Shown here piece by piece: positions 50,607-58,264 of a DNA stretch of 64,000 nt; the stretch's first letter is position 1; every line of letters begins with the position of its first letter. The position numbers were made by a program, and so were the translations under genes. This stretch comes from Brevundimonas sp. (GTDB taxonomy: Bacteria > Pseudomonadota > Alphaproteobacteria > Caulobacterales > Caulobacteraceae), in the NCBI RefSeq assembly GCF_030704825.1, contig NZ_JAUYNX010000033.1, forward strand, positions 30,380-94,379, in the 5' to 3' direction. The notes under the pieces were generated by a model that did not search any database, was not told the DNA's origin, and saw nothing but the letters and a program-made list of their open reading frames with translations.

Positions 50607-52153
50607 CAGGGGCGACCCGTCGGCACGCCGACGCTCCCGACGCGGAAGCTCGCAGGAGGATCGGGAAGCGCGGTGCATCGGACGCTCACCGTCTCGCCGG
50701 ACATCAGGCCGAGCGAGAGGGTCCCGGACACGCACTGCGCGCGGGCGGCGACGAACGCGTCGGTCGGATCCGGAAAGAGCGTGTGACCGGCCGCGGAGAC
50801 GATCGCCGCCTGCGACGGAAGGCCCGGGCAGACGGTATCCCCGTCGAGCAGGGCCCGGTCGGGCTCGTCGAAGAAGCCGTAGCTGCGCGACGTGCAGTTG
50901 GCCGCGAGCGCGGGCGCGAGGATGGCCCGCCTGTAGTCGGCCGGTGCGGGTCGATATCCGATGTCCGCGCCGGCGCTTGCGAAAGCCGCGGCGATCGCTT
51001 CGGGCGCGCCTCCGGCCAGAAGGCGGTCCAGCGTCGGCGTCTTCCACCCGCGAGCGGCGAGCAGGGCGCGCCAGTCCCGGTCGCCGTAGCGCCCGTCCCG
51101 GCTCCGCGCCTCCTCCAGCAGGGTCTTCCAGAAGGCGAAGAAGTCGGCCCCCTGCCCACGAAGGTCGAGGTCGAGCGCCCATCCGGCGATCATCCCGCAA
51201 TCGTAGTCAGTCGTGCGGCTGCGGCTCGCGGACGCCAATCCGCCTTCCCCCGCGCTCGCCATGCAGCGGGTCAGGGCGGCCCCGACCAGCCAGTTGTACT
51301 CGGCCTCGGAAAAGTCGCCCGCCTCCAGGCTCAGCCTGCCCGCCGCGTACTCTGCGGCGCCTTCGTAGAGCCAGCCCGGCGCTGTGCCGTCCGAAATCGC
51401 GTGGGCCATGTTCCAGCGATGAAACATCTCGTGTCGAAGCAGGGGACGGACCTGGGTTCGCGCCACTTCGGAATTGATCAGGCCCTCGAAACCGGGCCGG
51501 ACCTCGAAGAGCATCGTGCCGTTCCGGTCCACATGGGCGACAAGCCCGGACGGAGCGCCCGCCGTGACGGTCACGCCGATCGGCGCCGCGGCGACCCTCA
51601 ACCTCCCAAGACGGCCTTCGAGTTCGGACTGAACCTCGCTGGCGGCCACGCGCAGTGTCGCGGCCAGGGGCGAGCCCTCCGGGCCGATCACCCGGGTCCG
51701 TCCCACTTGCGGCGCCGCGCCTTCCAGCACCGCATAGCCTTCCGGGCGGCAGTCGACAGTCAGGGGGCGCCCGCTGGAGGTCCGGCCGGCGATCGCCGCC
51801 TCGCCGAGGCAGTTCGGCAGGAGCGTGGGGCCATGGATGAACCAGGCATCGGGCCCGACGGTCGCCACAAGCGGGTACATGTCGACCCGCTGGCCGGGTT
51901 CCAGGGTGATCGAGAAGGCGCCCCCGCCGTCGCTGTTCATTTCGAAGTCACCGCCGGCCTCCCTGAGCCGGGCCGAGATGCGTTCCTGCGCCACCTGACC
52001 TTCAGCGGGCCCCGTCGACCGGTAGTCGATGCGAATGCGATCATCCGCCTCGCCCACGGTGATGGTGGACGGAGCGCTCGTGGCGCACCCCGCGCCGGCG
52101 AGCGCCGCCGCCAGCGCAGCGGGCAGGGCGAGGCGACGAGGATCATACTTCAA
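50606..52153 (-). CDS. Lipoprotein zinc metallopeptidase (gluzincin, M61-like)
   Basis: A 515-residue lipoprotein. The signal LALPAALAAALAGAGC gives a lipidated Cys. The gluzincin motif LLRHEMFHRWNMA (HExxH) is followed by GWLYEGAAEYAA, supplying the third zinc Glu about 25 residues later. The layout resembles M1/M61 peptidases, but I recognise no closer family. The N-terminal part is beta-rich and the C-terminal part helical. The start is TTG 52153, with GGAG seven bases upstream, overlapping the AraC gene by 11 bases. In this cluster it may trim the exported peptide, degrade it for immunity, or act on the envelope. Confidence 0.78.
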   Translation of the reverse strand: MKYDPRRLALPAALAAALAGAGCATSAPSTITVGEADDRIRIDYRSTGPAEGQVAQERISARLREAGGDFEMNSDGGGAFSITLEPGQRVDMYPLVATVGPDAWFIHGPTLLPNCLGEAAIAGRTSSGRPLTVDCRPEGYAVLEGAAPQVGRTRVIGPEGSPLAATLRVAASEVQSELEGRLGRLRVAAAPIGVTVTAGAPSGLVAHVDRNGTMLFEVRPGFEGLINSEVARTQVRPLLRHEMFHRWNMAHAISDGTAPGWLYEGAAEYAAGRLSLEAGDFSEAEYNWLVGAALTRCMASAGEGGLASASRSRTTDYDCGMIAGWALDLDLRGQGADFFAFWKTLLEEARSRDGRYGDRDWRALLAARGWKTPTLDRLLAGGAPEAIAAAFASAGADIGYRPAPADYRRAILAPALAANCTSRSYGFFDEPDRALLDGDTVCPGLPSQAAIVSAAGHTLFPDPTDAFVAARAQCVSGTLSLGLMSGETVSVRCTALPDPPASFRVGSVGVPTGRP

Positions 52154-52940
52154 GACGAGTCTCCGTAGTCTGTACGGGGGCTGGCCGCTGGTCGAGGCCC
52201 TGGCGCTGGAATCGACCGGGAGGCGCGCCCCAGCGAGCCTTGAATGCGGCGGTGAAGTGCGCCTGGCTGGAAAAGCCGACGGCGAAGGCGATCTCGCAAA
52301 GGGAGTCCTTGCGGGCTTCGACCAGGGCGCGACCGACGTCGAGTCGGCGGCGCAGGACATACGCCGCCGGCGTCAGGCCGGTGCGGCTTGCGAACAGCCG
52401 CGCCAGGCCCGCCGCCGAGAGGCCGGCGACCCGGCACAGGTCGACTTTCCGGATCGATGTCGAAAGATGGGCGTCGATGTAGGCGAGCAGGCGCTCGAAG
52501 CAGACAGCGGCGTCGCTCGCGTCGCTTCCTCCGCCGCCCGCGAAGAGACGCAAGGTCTTCTCCGCCACCATCGCCACGAGAAGACTGCCCCGGAGCCTGA
52601 GTTCCTGTTGCGAGGGAGCTTCGGCGTCCAGGGCGCGTGCGAGGAACCGGTCCAGTTCCGTGCGGAGGTCGATGTCGACGACCATGCAGGATTGCAGGGT
52701 CCAGTCGCGCCGGTCAGCCGCCAGCATGGGACGGCTGGCCTCGCCCAGGATTTGGGCCGAGCAAAGGATGAGGTGGCGTTCGGCTTTCTGGCCGAGACAG
52801 TCCGTCTCCCCCCTGACGGCGACGACGACGGCTATCGGATCAGCTCGCGCCGGCCCGAGGGCCAGAATGAACTGGTTGGGACATGTCCGCCAGTCGAAAG
52901 CGGGCCCCCCCGAATCCAACGCCACCAACCCCAACGCCAT
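52143..52940 (-). CDS. AraC-family transcriptional regulator of the RiPP cluster
   Basis: A 265-residue regulator from ATG 52940. The C-terminal AraC domain has two HTH motifs: RKVDLCRVAGLSAAGLARLF and CEIAFAVGFSSQAHFTAAFK, followed by GAPPGRFQRQ. The N-terminal ~150 residues are an unassigned sensor. A GGGG run lies upstream of ATG 52940; upstream codons translate promoter sequence and are rejected. Its stop overlaps the metallopeptidase start, making it first in the four-gene overlapping unit. An 18-bp palindrome between TTGACG and the -10 region suggests autoregulation. Confidence 0.87.
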   Translation of the reverse strand: MALGLVALDSGGPAFDWRTCPNQFILALGPARADPIAVVVAVRGETDCLGQKAERHLILCSAQILGEASRPMLAADRRDWTLQSCMVVDIDLRTELDRFLARALDAEAPSQQELRLRGSLLVAMVAEKTLRLFAGGGGSDASDAAVCFERLLAYIDAHLSTSIRKVDLCRVAGLSAAGLARLFASRTGLTPAAYVLRRRLDVGRALVEARKDSLCEIAFAVGFSSQAHFTAAFKARWGAPPGRFQRQGLDQRPAPVQTTETRLEV

Positions 52941-52962
52941 ACAACGCCCCACAATCTCCAAT

Positions 52963-52994
52963 AGTAGTAGCGCAACTACTGCTTGAGCCGTCAA
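52963..52994 (-). promoter_or_regulatory. Promoter and palindromic operator of the AraC-led operon
   Basis: On the minus strand TTGACG (52994-52989) precedes an 18-bp palindrome (plus strand AGTAGTAGCGCAACTACT, 52963-52980) with one mismatched pair. The palindrome would sit between -35 and -10. It shares GCGCAA with the repeats before the precursor gene. Confidence 0.5.
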
Positions 52995-53149
52995 GGGCCG
53001 ACGAACAAGAGTTCCTGCAATCGCCCTGGTCGAAGATTGGCTGGGTCTGCCCCTTCCTCCCGCCGGATCCGGCAACGGACCGCTTCACGCCTGCCACCTG
53101 TCCAGCCGCGGCAAAGGGCTCTCCGGGTCGTGGCCAGGCGGTCCTGGCC

Positions 53150-53430
53150 CGAAGCCCGGGTGCGGGTGAAGACCCTGTTGTTCGGCCCGCCCGTACCCTG
53201 TCCCGTCGCCTTCCGCGTCTCCGGCCCGGAACCTCGACCGGGGCCAACGCGCCCCTTCGGTCAGGCCGGAGTTCGACGAGGCGCGTCTGCGTCTCGGCCT
53301 CGATCCGGCGAGCGTACCCCGTCAGCCCGGAACGCTGGTGTCGGGCGTGACGGTCTCCCGGATGCGCACCGGCGAGCGGACCGTGGACATGGTCGTCCGC
53401 GCCACGGATGACGAGCGCAGGGGCGGCGGC
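53150..53430 (+). pseudogene. Decayed RND efflux pump permease fragment
   Basis: Two frames give RND-pump periplasmic-domain matches. PEARVRVKTLLFGPPVPCPV and AFRVSGPEP lie in one frame (about 53150-53230). PEFDEARLRLGLDPASVPRQ and SGVTVSRMRTGERTVDMVVR lie in another (about 53262-53400). The intervening segment expected in RND permeases is missing, and the rest of the gene is absent. This is a decayed remnant. The 520-base stretch from 52941 to 53461 is otherwise only regulatory sequence. Confidence 0.7.
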
Positions 53431-53461
53431 GCCCGCCTGCGCCGTCATCGCGGCCGAACCG

Positions 53462-54757
53462 TCACCCTCCGGCGTCGCGAACGGGCGCGCGCGACAGCTG
53501 GGGCAGGACGAGGAAGACCAACCCGGCGGCGATCGTCAGGCACAGGGCGGGGAAGAGCATCGGCAGGATGTCGCTGCCGGTCGCCTGTTTGATCGCGGGC
53601 ACGACCGTCTGGGCCACGAAGCCGCCGAGGTTGCCGATCGAGTTGATGGCCGCGATGCCGGCCGCCGCCCCGGCGCCGCGCAGGAAGGTCGGCGGCAGGC
53701 TCCAGAATACGGGCTGGGCGGCGAAGATGGCCGGGGCGGCGATGCACAGCAGGGCGAATTTGGCGACCCCTCCCGGGACGACGACGCTGAGCACCAGACA
53801 GGCCGCTCCAACGAGGGCGGGACCCGCGATATGCCAGGCGCTGTAGCCGACCCGCGCCGCGTGACGCGGCAACCACCAGAGGGCCAGGCCGACCAGGATC
53901 CACGGAATGACGTTCAACATGCCGTTGACGGTGTTGGAAACGCCGAACCCCTTCACCACCGTCGGCAACCAGTAGCTGAGACCGTAGGCTGCGAGCGGAA
54001 AGCCGACATACATCAGCGCCAGCAACAGCACCCTGCGATCCAGCATCGCGCGCCAGGGCGAGGCGTGACCCGGATCAGGGCTGGCGTCCGCTTCGGCCCG
54101 CAGCGTCTGTTCGATCCAGGCCCTCTGCTCGACCCCGAGCCAGGGCGCCGCGTCCGGGCCGTTCGGGAGGCGCCACAGCACATAGGGGGCGAGCGCCACG
54201 GCCGGGATCCCCGTGGCGATGAACACCCACTGCCAGCCCGCCAGGCCGAGCAGGCCGTCCAGATCGAGCAGGGCGCCGCCGATCAGGGCTCCGACCGCAT
54301 TGGCCACGGCGCTGGCGATCATGAAGGCGCCGATCATCCGCCCGCGATGGGCCTGGGGATACCACAGAGTCAGCACATAGAGGACGCCGGGAAAGAACCC
54401 CGCCTCGGCGGCGCCGAGCAGGAACCTCAGGCCGTAGAACATGGCCGGGCTGTCGGTGAAGCCCAGCGCGATGGTGATCAGGCCCCAAGTCGCCATTATG
54501 CGGGCGAACCAGACCCGGGCGCCGACCCTGGCCAGCACCAGATTGGCCGGCGCCTCGAACAGGAAATAGCCGATGAAGAACAGGCCGGCGCCCAGGCCGT
54601 AGACCGCCTCGCTCATCCCCAGGGCGTCGGCCATCTGGAGCTTGGCGTAGGAGACGTTCTGCCGGTCGATATAGGCGATCAGATACATCAGGCAGAACAG
54701 CGGCATCAGTCGCGCCGTGATCCGCCTCAGCGTCGCCGGGCCAACGTCCTGAGTCAT
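53462..54757 (-). CDS. MFS transporter, anion:cation symporter (ACS) family
   Basis: A 431-residue transporter with 12 predicted membrane helices. The ACS pattern is visible: LMYLIAYIDRQNVSYAKLQM, FFIGYFLFEAPANLVLARVG, FYGLRFLLGAAEAGFFPG and YPQAHRGRMIGAFM. ACS members take up organic acids such as phthalate, tartrate and glucarate or sugar acids. ATG 54757 has GGGAGG eight bases upstream. It is divergent from the beta-glucosidase operon; with a gluconolactonase-like enzyme there, sugar-acid uptake is plausible. Confidence 0.88.
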   Translation of the reverse strand: MTQDVGPATLRRITARLMPLFCLMYLIAYIDRQNVSYAKLQMADALGMSEAVYGLGAGLFFIGYFLFEAPANLVLARVGARVWFARIMATWGLITIALGFTDSPAMFYGLRFLLGAAEAGFFPGVLYVLTLWYPQAHRGRMIGAFMIASAVANAVGALIGGALLDLDGLLGLAGWQWVFIATGIPAVALAPYVLWRLPNGPDAAPWLGVEQRAWIEQTLRAEADASPDPGHASPWRAMLDRRVLLLALMYVGFPLAAYGLSYWLPTVVKGFGVSNTVNGMLNVIPWILVGLALWWLPRHAARVGYSAWHIAGPALVGAACLVLSVVVPGGVAKFALLCIAAPAIFAAQPVFWSLPPTFLRGAGAAAGIAAINSIGNLGGFVAQTVVPAIKQATGSDILPMLFPALCLTIAAGLVFLVLPQLSRAPVRDAGG

Positions 54758-54854
54758 CCAGTCGCCCTCCCCTGTCGCCTCGCGCAAGATGGACGCCGTC
54801 GGTGATCCCGACTTTGCGACGGTCCAGCCTTGCATTACGGGTATTCCACCCGCG

Positions 54855-54870
54855 ATGACAACGCTGTCAT
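54855..54870. promoter_or_regulatory. LacI-type operator before the beta-glucosidase gene
   Basis: ATGACAACGCTGTCAT is a 16-bp palindrome with a central CG and one mismatched pair, the form bound by LacI-family repressors. It lies 12 bases before the chosen start, so binding would block transcription or initiation. No LacI gene is in the window. Confidence 0.5.
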
Positions 54871-54881
54871 GGAACATGCCC

Positions 54882-57170
54882 ATGCTGAAACGCCTCTGTG
54901 TCGCCCTGGCGGCTGTGGCCGTGGCGGCCGCCACGACGGCGGCGGCCCAATCGCCCGACGATCATTCGGAACGGGTTCGCGCGCTCCTTGGGCGGATGAC
55001 GCTTGATGAGAAGATCGGGCAGCTGAACCAGATCCCGGGCGGTCGCAGCCGCAGCCTGAACTCGCGCCTGAACGAGGCGGAGATGCAGCGGGTCCGGCGC
55101 GGCGAGGTCGGCTCCTACCTCCACGTCGCGGGCGCGGAACCGTTGCGCGAACTCCAGCGCGTGGCGGTGGAGGAGTCCCGCCTTGGCGTGCCCCTGCTGT
55201 TCGCCATGGACGTGGTGCATGGCTATCGGACCATCTTTCCCGTCCCCGTGGCCATGGCCAGCAGCTGGGATCCGGCGGTCCCGGAGGGCGCGGCCCGGAT
55301 CGCGGCGACGGAGGCGGCGGCCAGCGGCCTGCACTGGACCTTCGCGCCCATGATCGACATCGCCCGCGATCCGCGTTGGGGCCGGATCGTCGAGGGTTCG
55401 GGCGAGGACGCCTATCTGGGCTCCATCATGGCGACGGCGCAGATCAGGGGTTTCCAGGGCGCGGACCTGACCGCCCCCGACAGCATCCTGGCCACCGCCA
55501 AGCATTTCGTCGGTTATGGCGCGGCCCAGGGCGGGCGCGACTACGACAGCGCGGACATCTCGAACCGCACCCTGAATGAGGTCTATCTGCCGCCCTTCTT
55601 CGCGGCGGCGCAGGCCGACGCGGGTTCTTTCATGACCTCCTTCAACGACATCGGCGGCGTGCCCCTGACGGCGCACCGCCCGCTGGTGCGCGGCGTGCTG
55701 GACGGCTGGCGCTACGACGGCCTCATCGTCAGCGACTGGAACGCGATCGCCGAACTGAAGAATCATGGCGTCGCCGGGACGGACCCGCAGGCCGCCGGCC
55801 TGGCCCTGGACGCGGGCATAGACATGGACATGGCGGGCGGGGTCTACGCGGGTTCCCTGAAGGCGGCGGTGGAGGCCGACCCCGAACTTCTGACGGCGCT
55901 CGACGACGCCGTGCTGGACGTGCTGACCGCCAAGGAACGGCTCGGTCTGTTCGACAATCCCTATGCCCGACATGAGGCCGCGCGCGAGCGGACCGTGATG
56001 CTGTCACCGGCGCATCGGGCGACGGCGCTGGAAGCCGCGCGGCGATCCATCGTGCTGCTGAAGAACGAGGGCGGCGTCCTGCCCGTCGCGCCGACCGTCC
56101 GCCGGATCGCGGTGGTCGGCGCCCTGGCCGACGACGCGAATTCGCAGCTCGGGTCCTGGCGAGCCCAGGGCAAGGTCGAGGATGTGCAGGCCTTCCTGCC
56201 CGCGCTGCGAGCCGCGCTGCCGCAGGGCGTCGAGCTGGTCCATGTGGCCGGCGCTTCGCCGGGCAGCCAGGATGAGACGGGCATCCCCGCCGCCGTGGCG
56301 GCCGCACGGGAGGCGGATCTGACGATCCTGGTCGTCGGCGAGGACTACGACCTCAGCGGCGAGGCGCGCAGCCGTTCGGACCTGTCGTTGCCCGGCGCGC
56401 AACAGGCGCTGGCCGATGCGGTGCTGGATACAGGCAAGCCGGTGGTGGTTATGCTGGTCAATGGCCGGCCGCTGGCCATCGAGAGGCTGGCCGACCGGGC
56501 TTCGGCCGTGCTGGAGACCTGGTTTCTCGGCGTCGAGGCGGGGCCCGCCATCGCCGACGTGCTGTTGGGCCACGTCTCGCCGGGCGGGCGCCTGCCGACC
56601 GTCTTTCCGCGCACGACGGGCGTCGCTCCCTTCTACTATGGACATGCGCCGACCGGACGCCCGGCCGAGGCGGATCTGGCGAGAGACACCGCCCGGTATC
56701 GCGATACGCCGATCACGCCGCTGTTCGCCTTTGGCCACGGCCTCAGCTACGGCCGTTTCGAATATGGCGAGCTTGCGCTGAGCGAGACCGGGATCGACGC
56801 CCACGGCCAGATCGAGATCAGCGTCGTGGTCCGCAACACCTCCACCGTCGCCGCCGACGAGGTGATCCAGCTTTATGTTCGGGATCCTGTCGCCGCGGTG
56901 GCCCGACCGGTGCAGGAGCTGCGCGGCTTTCGCCGGGTTGCGTTCGCGCCGGGCCAGGCGAAACGCATCCGCTTCACCCTGACCCCGGCCCAGGTCGCGT
57001 TCTGGGACGCCGGCGGCTGGCGCATCCAGCCCGGCGCGATACAGGTGATGGTCGGGGCGTCGTCGGCGGACATCCGCGCGCGCGGCGAGTTCACCATCAC
57101 CTCCGGGGGCGTGAGCGAGATTCCCGCCGCCGCCATCCCCACGCCATCCGCCGAGGAGCCTGTGTCGTGA
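54882..57170 (+). CDS. Glycoside hydrolase family 3 beta-glucosidase (BglX-like)
   Basis: A 762-residue exported GH3 enzyme. The signal MLKRLCVALAAVAVAAATTA is followed by RMTLDEKIGQLNQ and GVPLLFAMDVVHGYRTIFPV. The catalytic nucleophile is the Asp of YDGLIVSDWNAIAEL. The C-terminal halves are the alpha/beta-sandwich (IVLLKNEGGVLPVA) and the fibronectin-III-like domain (ELRGFRRVAFAPGQAKRIRF). It releases glucose or other sugars from beta-linked oligosaccharides in the periplasm. I chose ATG 54882, after the operator; ATGs at 54855 and 54876 are less likely. The downstream lactonase gene overlaps it (GTGA). Confidence 0.92.
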   Translation: MLKRLCVALAAVAVAAATTAAAQSPDDHSERVRALLGRMTLDEKIGQLNQIPGGRSRSLNSRLNEAEMQRVRRGEVGSYLHVAGAEPLRELQRVAVEESRLGVPLLFAMDVVHGYRTIFPVPVAMASSWDPAVPEGAARIAATEAAASGLHWTFAPMIDIARDPRWGRIVEGSGEDAYLGSIMATAQIRGFQGADLTAPDSILATAKHFVGYGAAQGGRDYDSADISNRTLNEVYLPPFFAAAQADAGSFMTSFNDIGGVPLTAHRPLVRGVLDGWRYDGLIVSDWNAIAELKNHGVAGTDPQAAGLALDAGIDMDMAGGVYAGSLKAAVEADPELLTALDDAVLDVLTAKERLGLFDNPYARHEAARERTVMLSPAHRATALEAARRSIVLLKNEGGVLPVAPTVRRIAVVGALADDANSQLGSWRAQGKVEDVQAFLPALRAALPQGVELVHVAGASPGSQDETGIPAAVAAAREADLTILVVGEDYDLSGEARSRSDLSLPGAQQALADAVLDTGKPVVVMLVNGRPLAIERLADRASAVLETWFLGVEAGPAIADVLLGHVSPGGRLPTVFPRTTGVAPFYYGHAPTGRPAEADLARDTARYRDTPITPLFAFGHGLSYGRFEYGELALSETGIDAHGQIEISVVVRNTSTVAADEVIQLYVRDPVAAVARPVQELRGFRRVAFAPGQAKRIRFTLTPAQVAFWDAGGWRIQPGAIQVMVGASSADIRARGEFTITSGGVSEIPAAAIPTPSAEEPVS

Positions 57171-58195
57171 ACCCTTCCCGTCGCCTGATCCTCGCCGGCG
57201 GGGCCGCCTTGTCGGCCACCGCCTGCCAGAGCCCCGGCACGCCCCCCGCCGCTGTCGCCTGGCCCGCGGTGGGCCGTATCGTCCGCGACGATCCCGCCCT
57301 GGACCGGCTGATCGCGCCCGACGCCCGGATCGAGAAACTGGCCGAGGGCTTCACCTGGTCCGAGGGACCGGTGTGGATCGCCGAGGGCGGATATCTCCTG
57401 TTCAGCGACGTGCCGGAGAACAGAATCCATCGCTGGTCGGAGGCGGACGGAGCCTCGGTCTTCATGTCGCCCTCGGGCTACGACGGACCGGACGCCTCGT
57501 CTTTCCGCGAGCCGGGGTCGAACGGCCTGATCGCGGGCCGGGCCGGATCGATCCTGATGGCCGATCATGGCAACCGCGCCATCGCGCGGGTCGAGCTGGC
57601 GACCCGCGCCAAGACCCTGCTGGCGACCCGCTACCAAGGCCGCCGCTTCAACTCCCCGAACGACCTGGTCCAGGCCGCGAACGGCGCGATCTTTTTCACC
57701 GATCCGCCCTATGGCCTGAAGGACATGGATCAGTCGCCGCTGAAGGAGCTCCCCCACAACGGCGTCTACAGGCTCGACCCGGACGGCGAGGTCACCCTGC
57801 TGGAGGACGGCCTGACCTTCCCCAATGGCGTCGCCCTGTCGCCCGACCAGCGCACGCTGTATGTCGCGGTGTCCGATCCTGAACGCGCCGTGATCATGGC
57901 CTATGATCTGAACCCGGCCGGCCAGACTTCCGGCGGCCGGGTGCTGCGGGATTTCACGTCCCTGGTCGGGCCGTCGAATCCGGGTTTGCCCGACGGTATG
58001 GCCATCGACGCCGGGGGCCATCTGTTCGCCACGGGTCCGGGGGGAGTCCATGTCCTGTCGCCCGACGGCCGTTCGCTGGGCCGGATCGACACCGGCACGG
58101 CGGCGGCCAACTGCAAATTCGGCGAGGACGGCCGGACCCTGTTCATCACCTCCGGACCCTTCCTCGCAAGGTTGCGGACGCTCACTCGCGGCTGA
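57167..58195 (+). CDS. SMP-30/gluconolactonase family protein, exported
   Basis: A 342-residue six-bladed beta-propeller lactonase. A Tat/lipoprotein-like signal (NPSRRLILAGGAALSATAC) is followed by EGFTWSEGPVWIAEGGYLLF, metal-ligand regions NSPNDLVQAANGAIFFTDPP and FPNGVALSPDQRTLYVAV, and a late PDGMAIDAGGHLF. It would hydrolyse sugar lactones such as gluconolactone. GTG 57167 shares GTGA with the GH3 stop. With the GH3 enzyme it could turn glucosides into sugar acids for the divergent ACS transporter. Confidence 0.88.
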   Translation: MNPSRRLILAGGAALSATACQSPGTPPAAVAWPAVGRIVRDDPALDRLIAPDARIEKLAEGFTWSEGPVWIAEGGYLLFSDVPENRIHRWSEADGASVFMSPSGYDGPDASSFREPGSNGLIAGRAGSILMADHGNRAIARVELATRAKTLLATRYQGRRFNSPNDLVQAANGAIFFTDPPYGLKDMDQSPLKELPHNGVYRLDPDGEVTLLEDGLTFPNGVALSPDQRTLYVAVSDPERAVIMAYDLNPAGQTSGGRVLRDFTSLVGPSNPGLPDGMAIDAGGHLFATGPGGVHVLSPDGRSLGRIDTGTAAANCKFGEDGRTLFITSGPFLARLRTLTRG

Positions 58196-58264
58196 CATGT
58201 CGGGTGTCCGCGACCGGTCGGATGCCGGGGTCCGCTCCTGGGCCAGCTCCCGGAGTTCGCCGGC

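Noticed and set aside
52840..53448. Minus-strand open frame upstream of the AraC gene
   Set aside because: It translates promoter and pseudogene sequence into low-complexity Arg/Gly/Pro residues.
53338..53592. Intact 84-codon gene
   Set aside because: Its first part matches an RND pump interior and the rest is Arg-rich antisense to the MFS gene, so it is a remnant.
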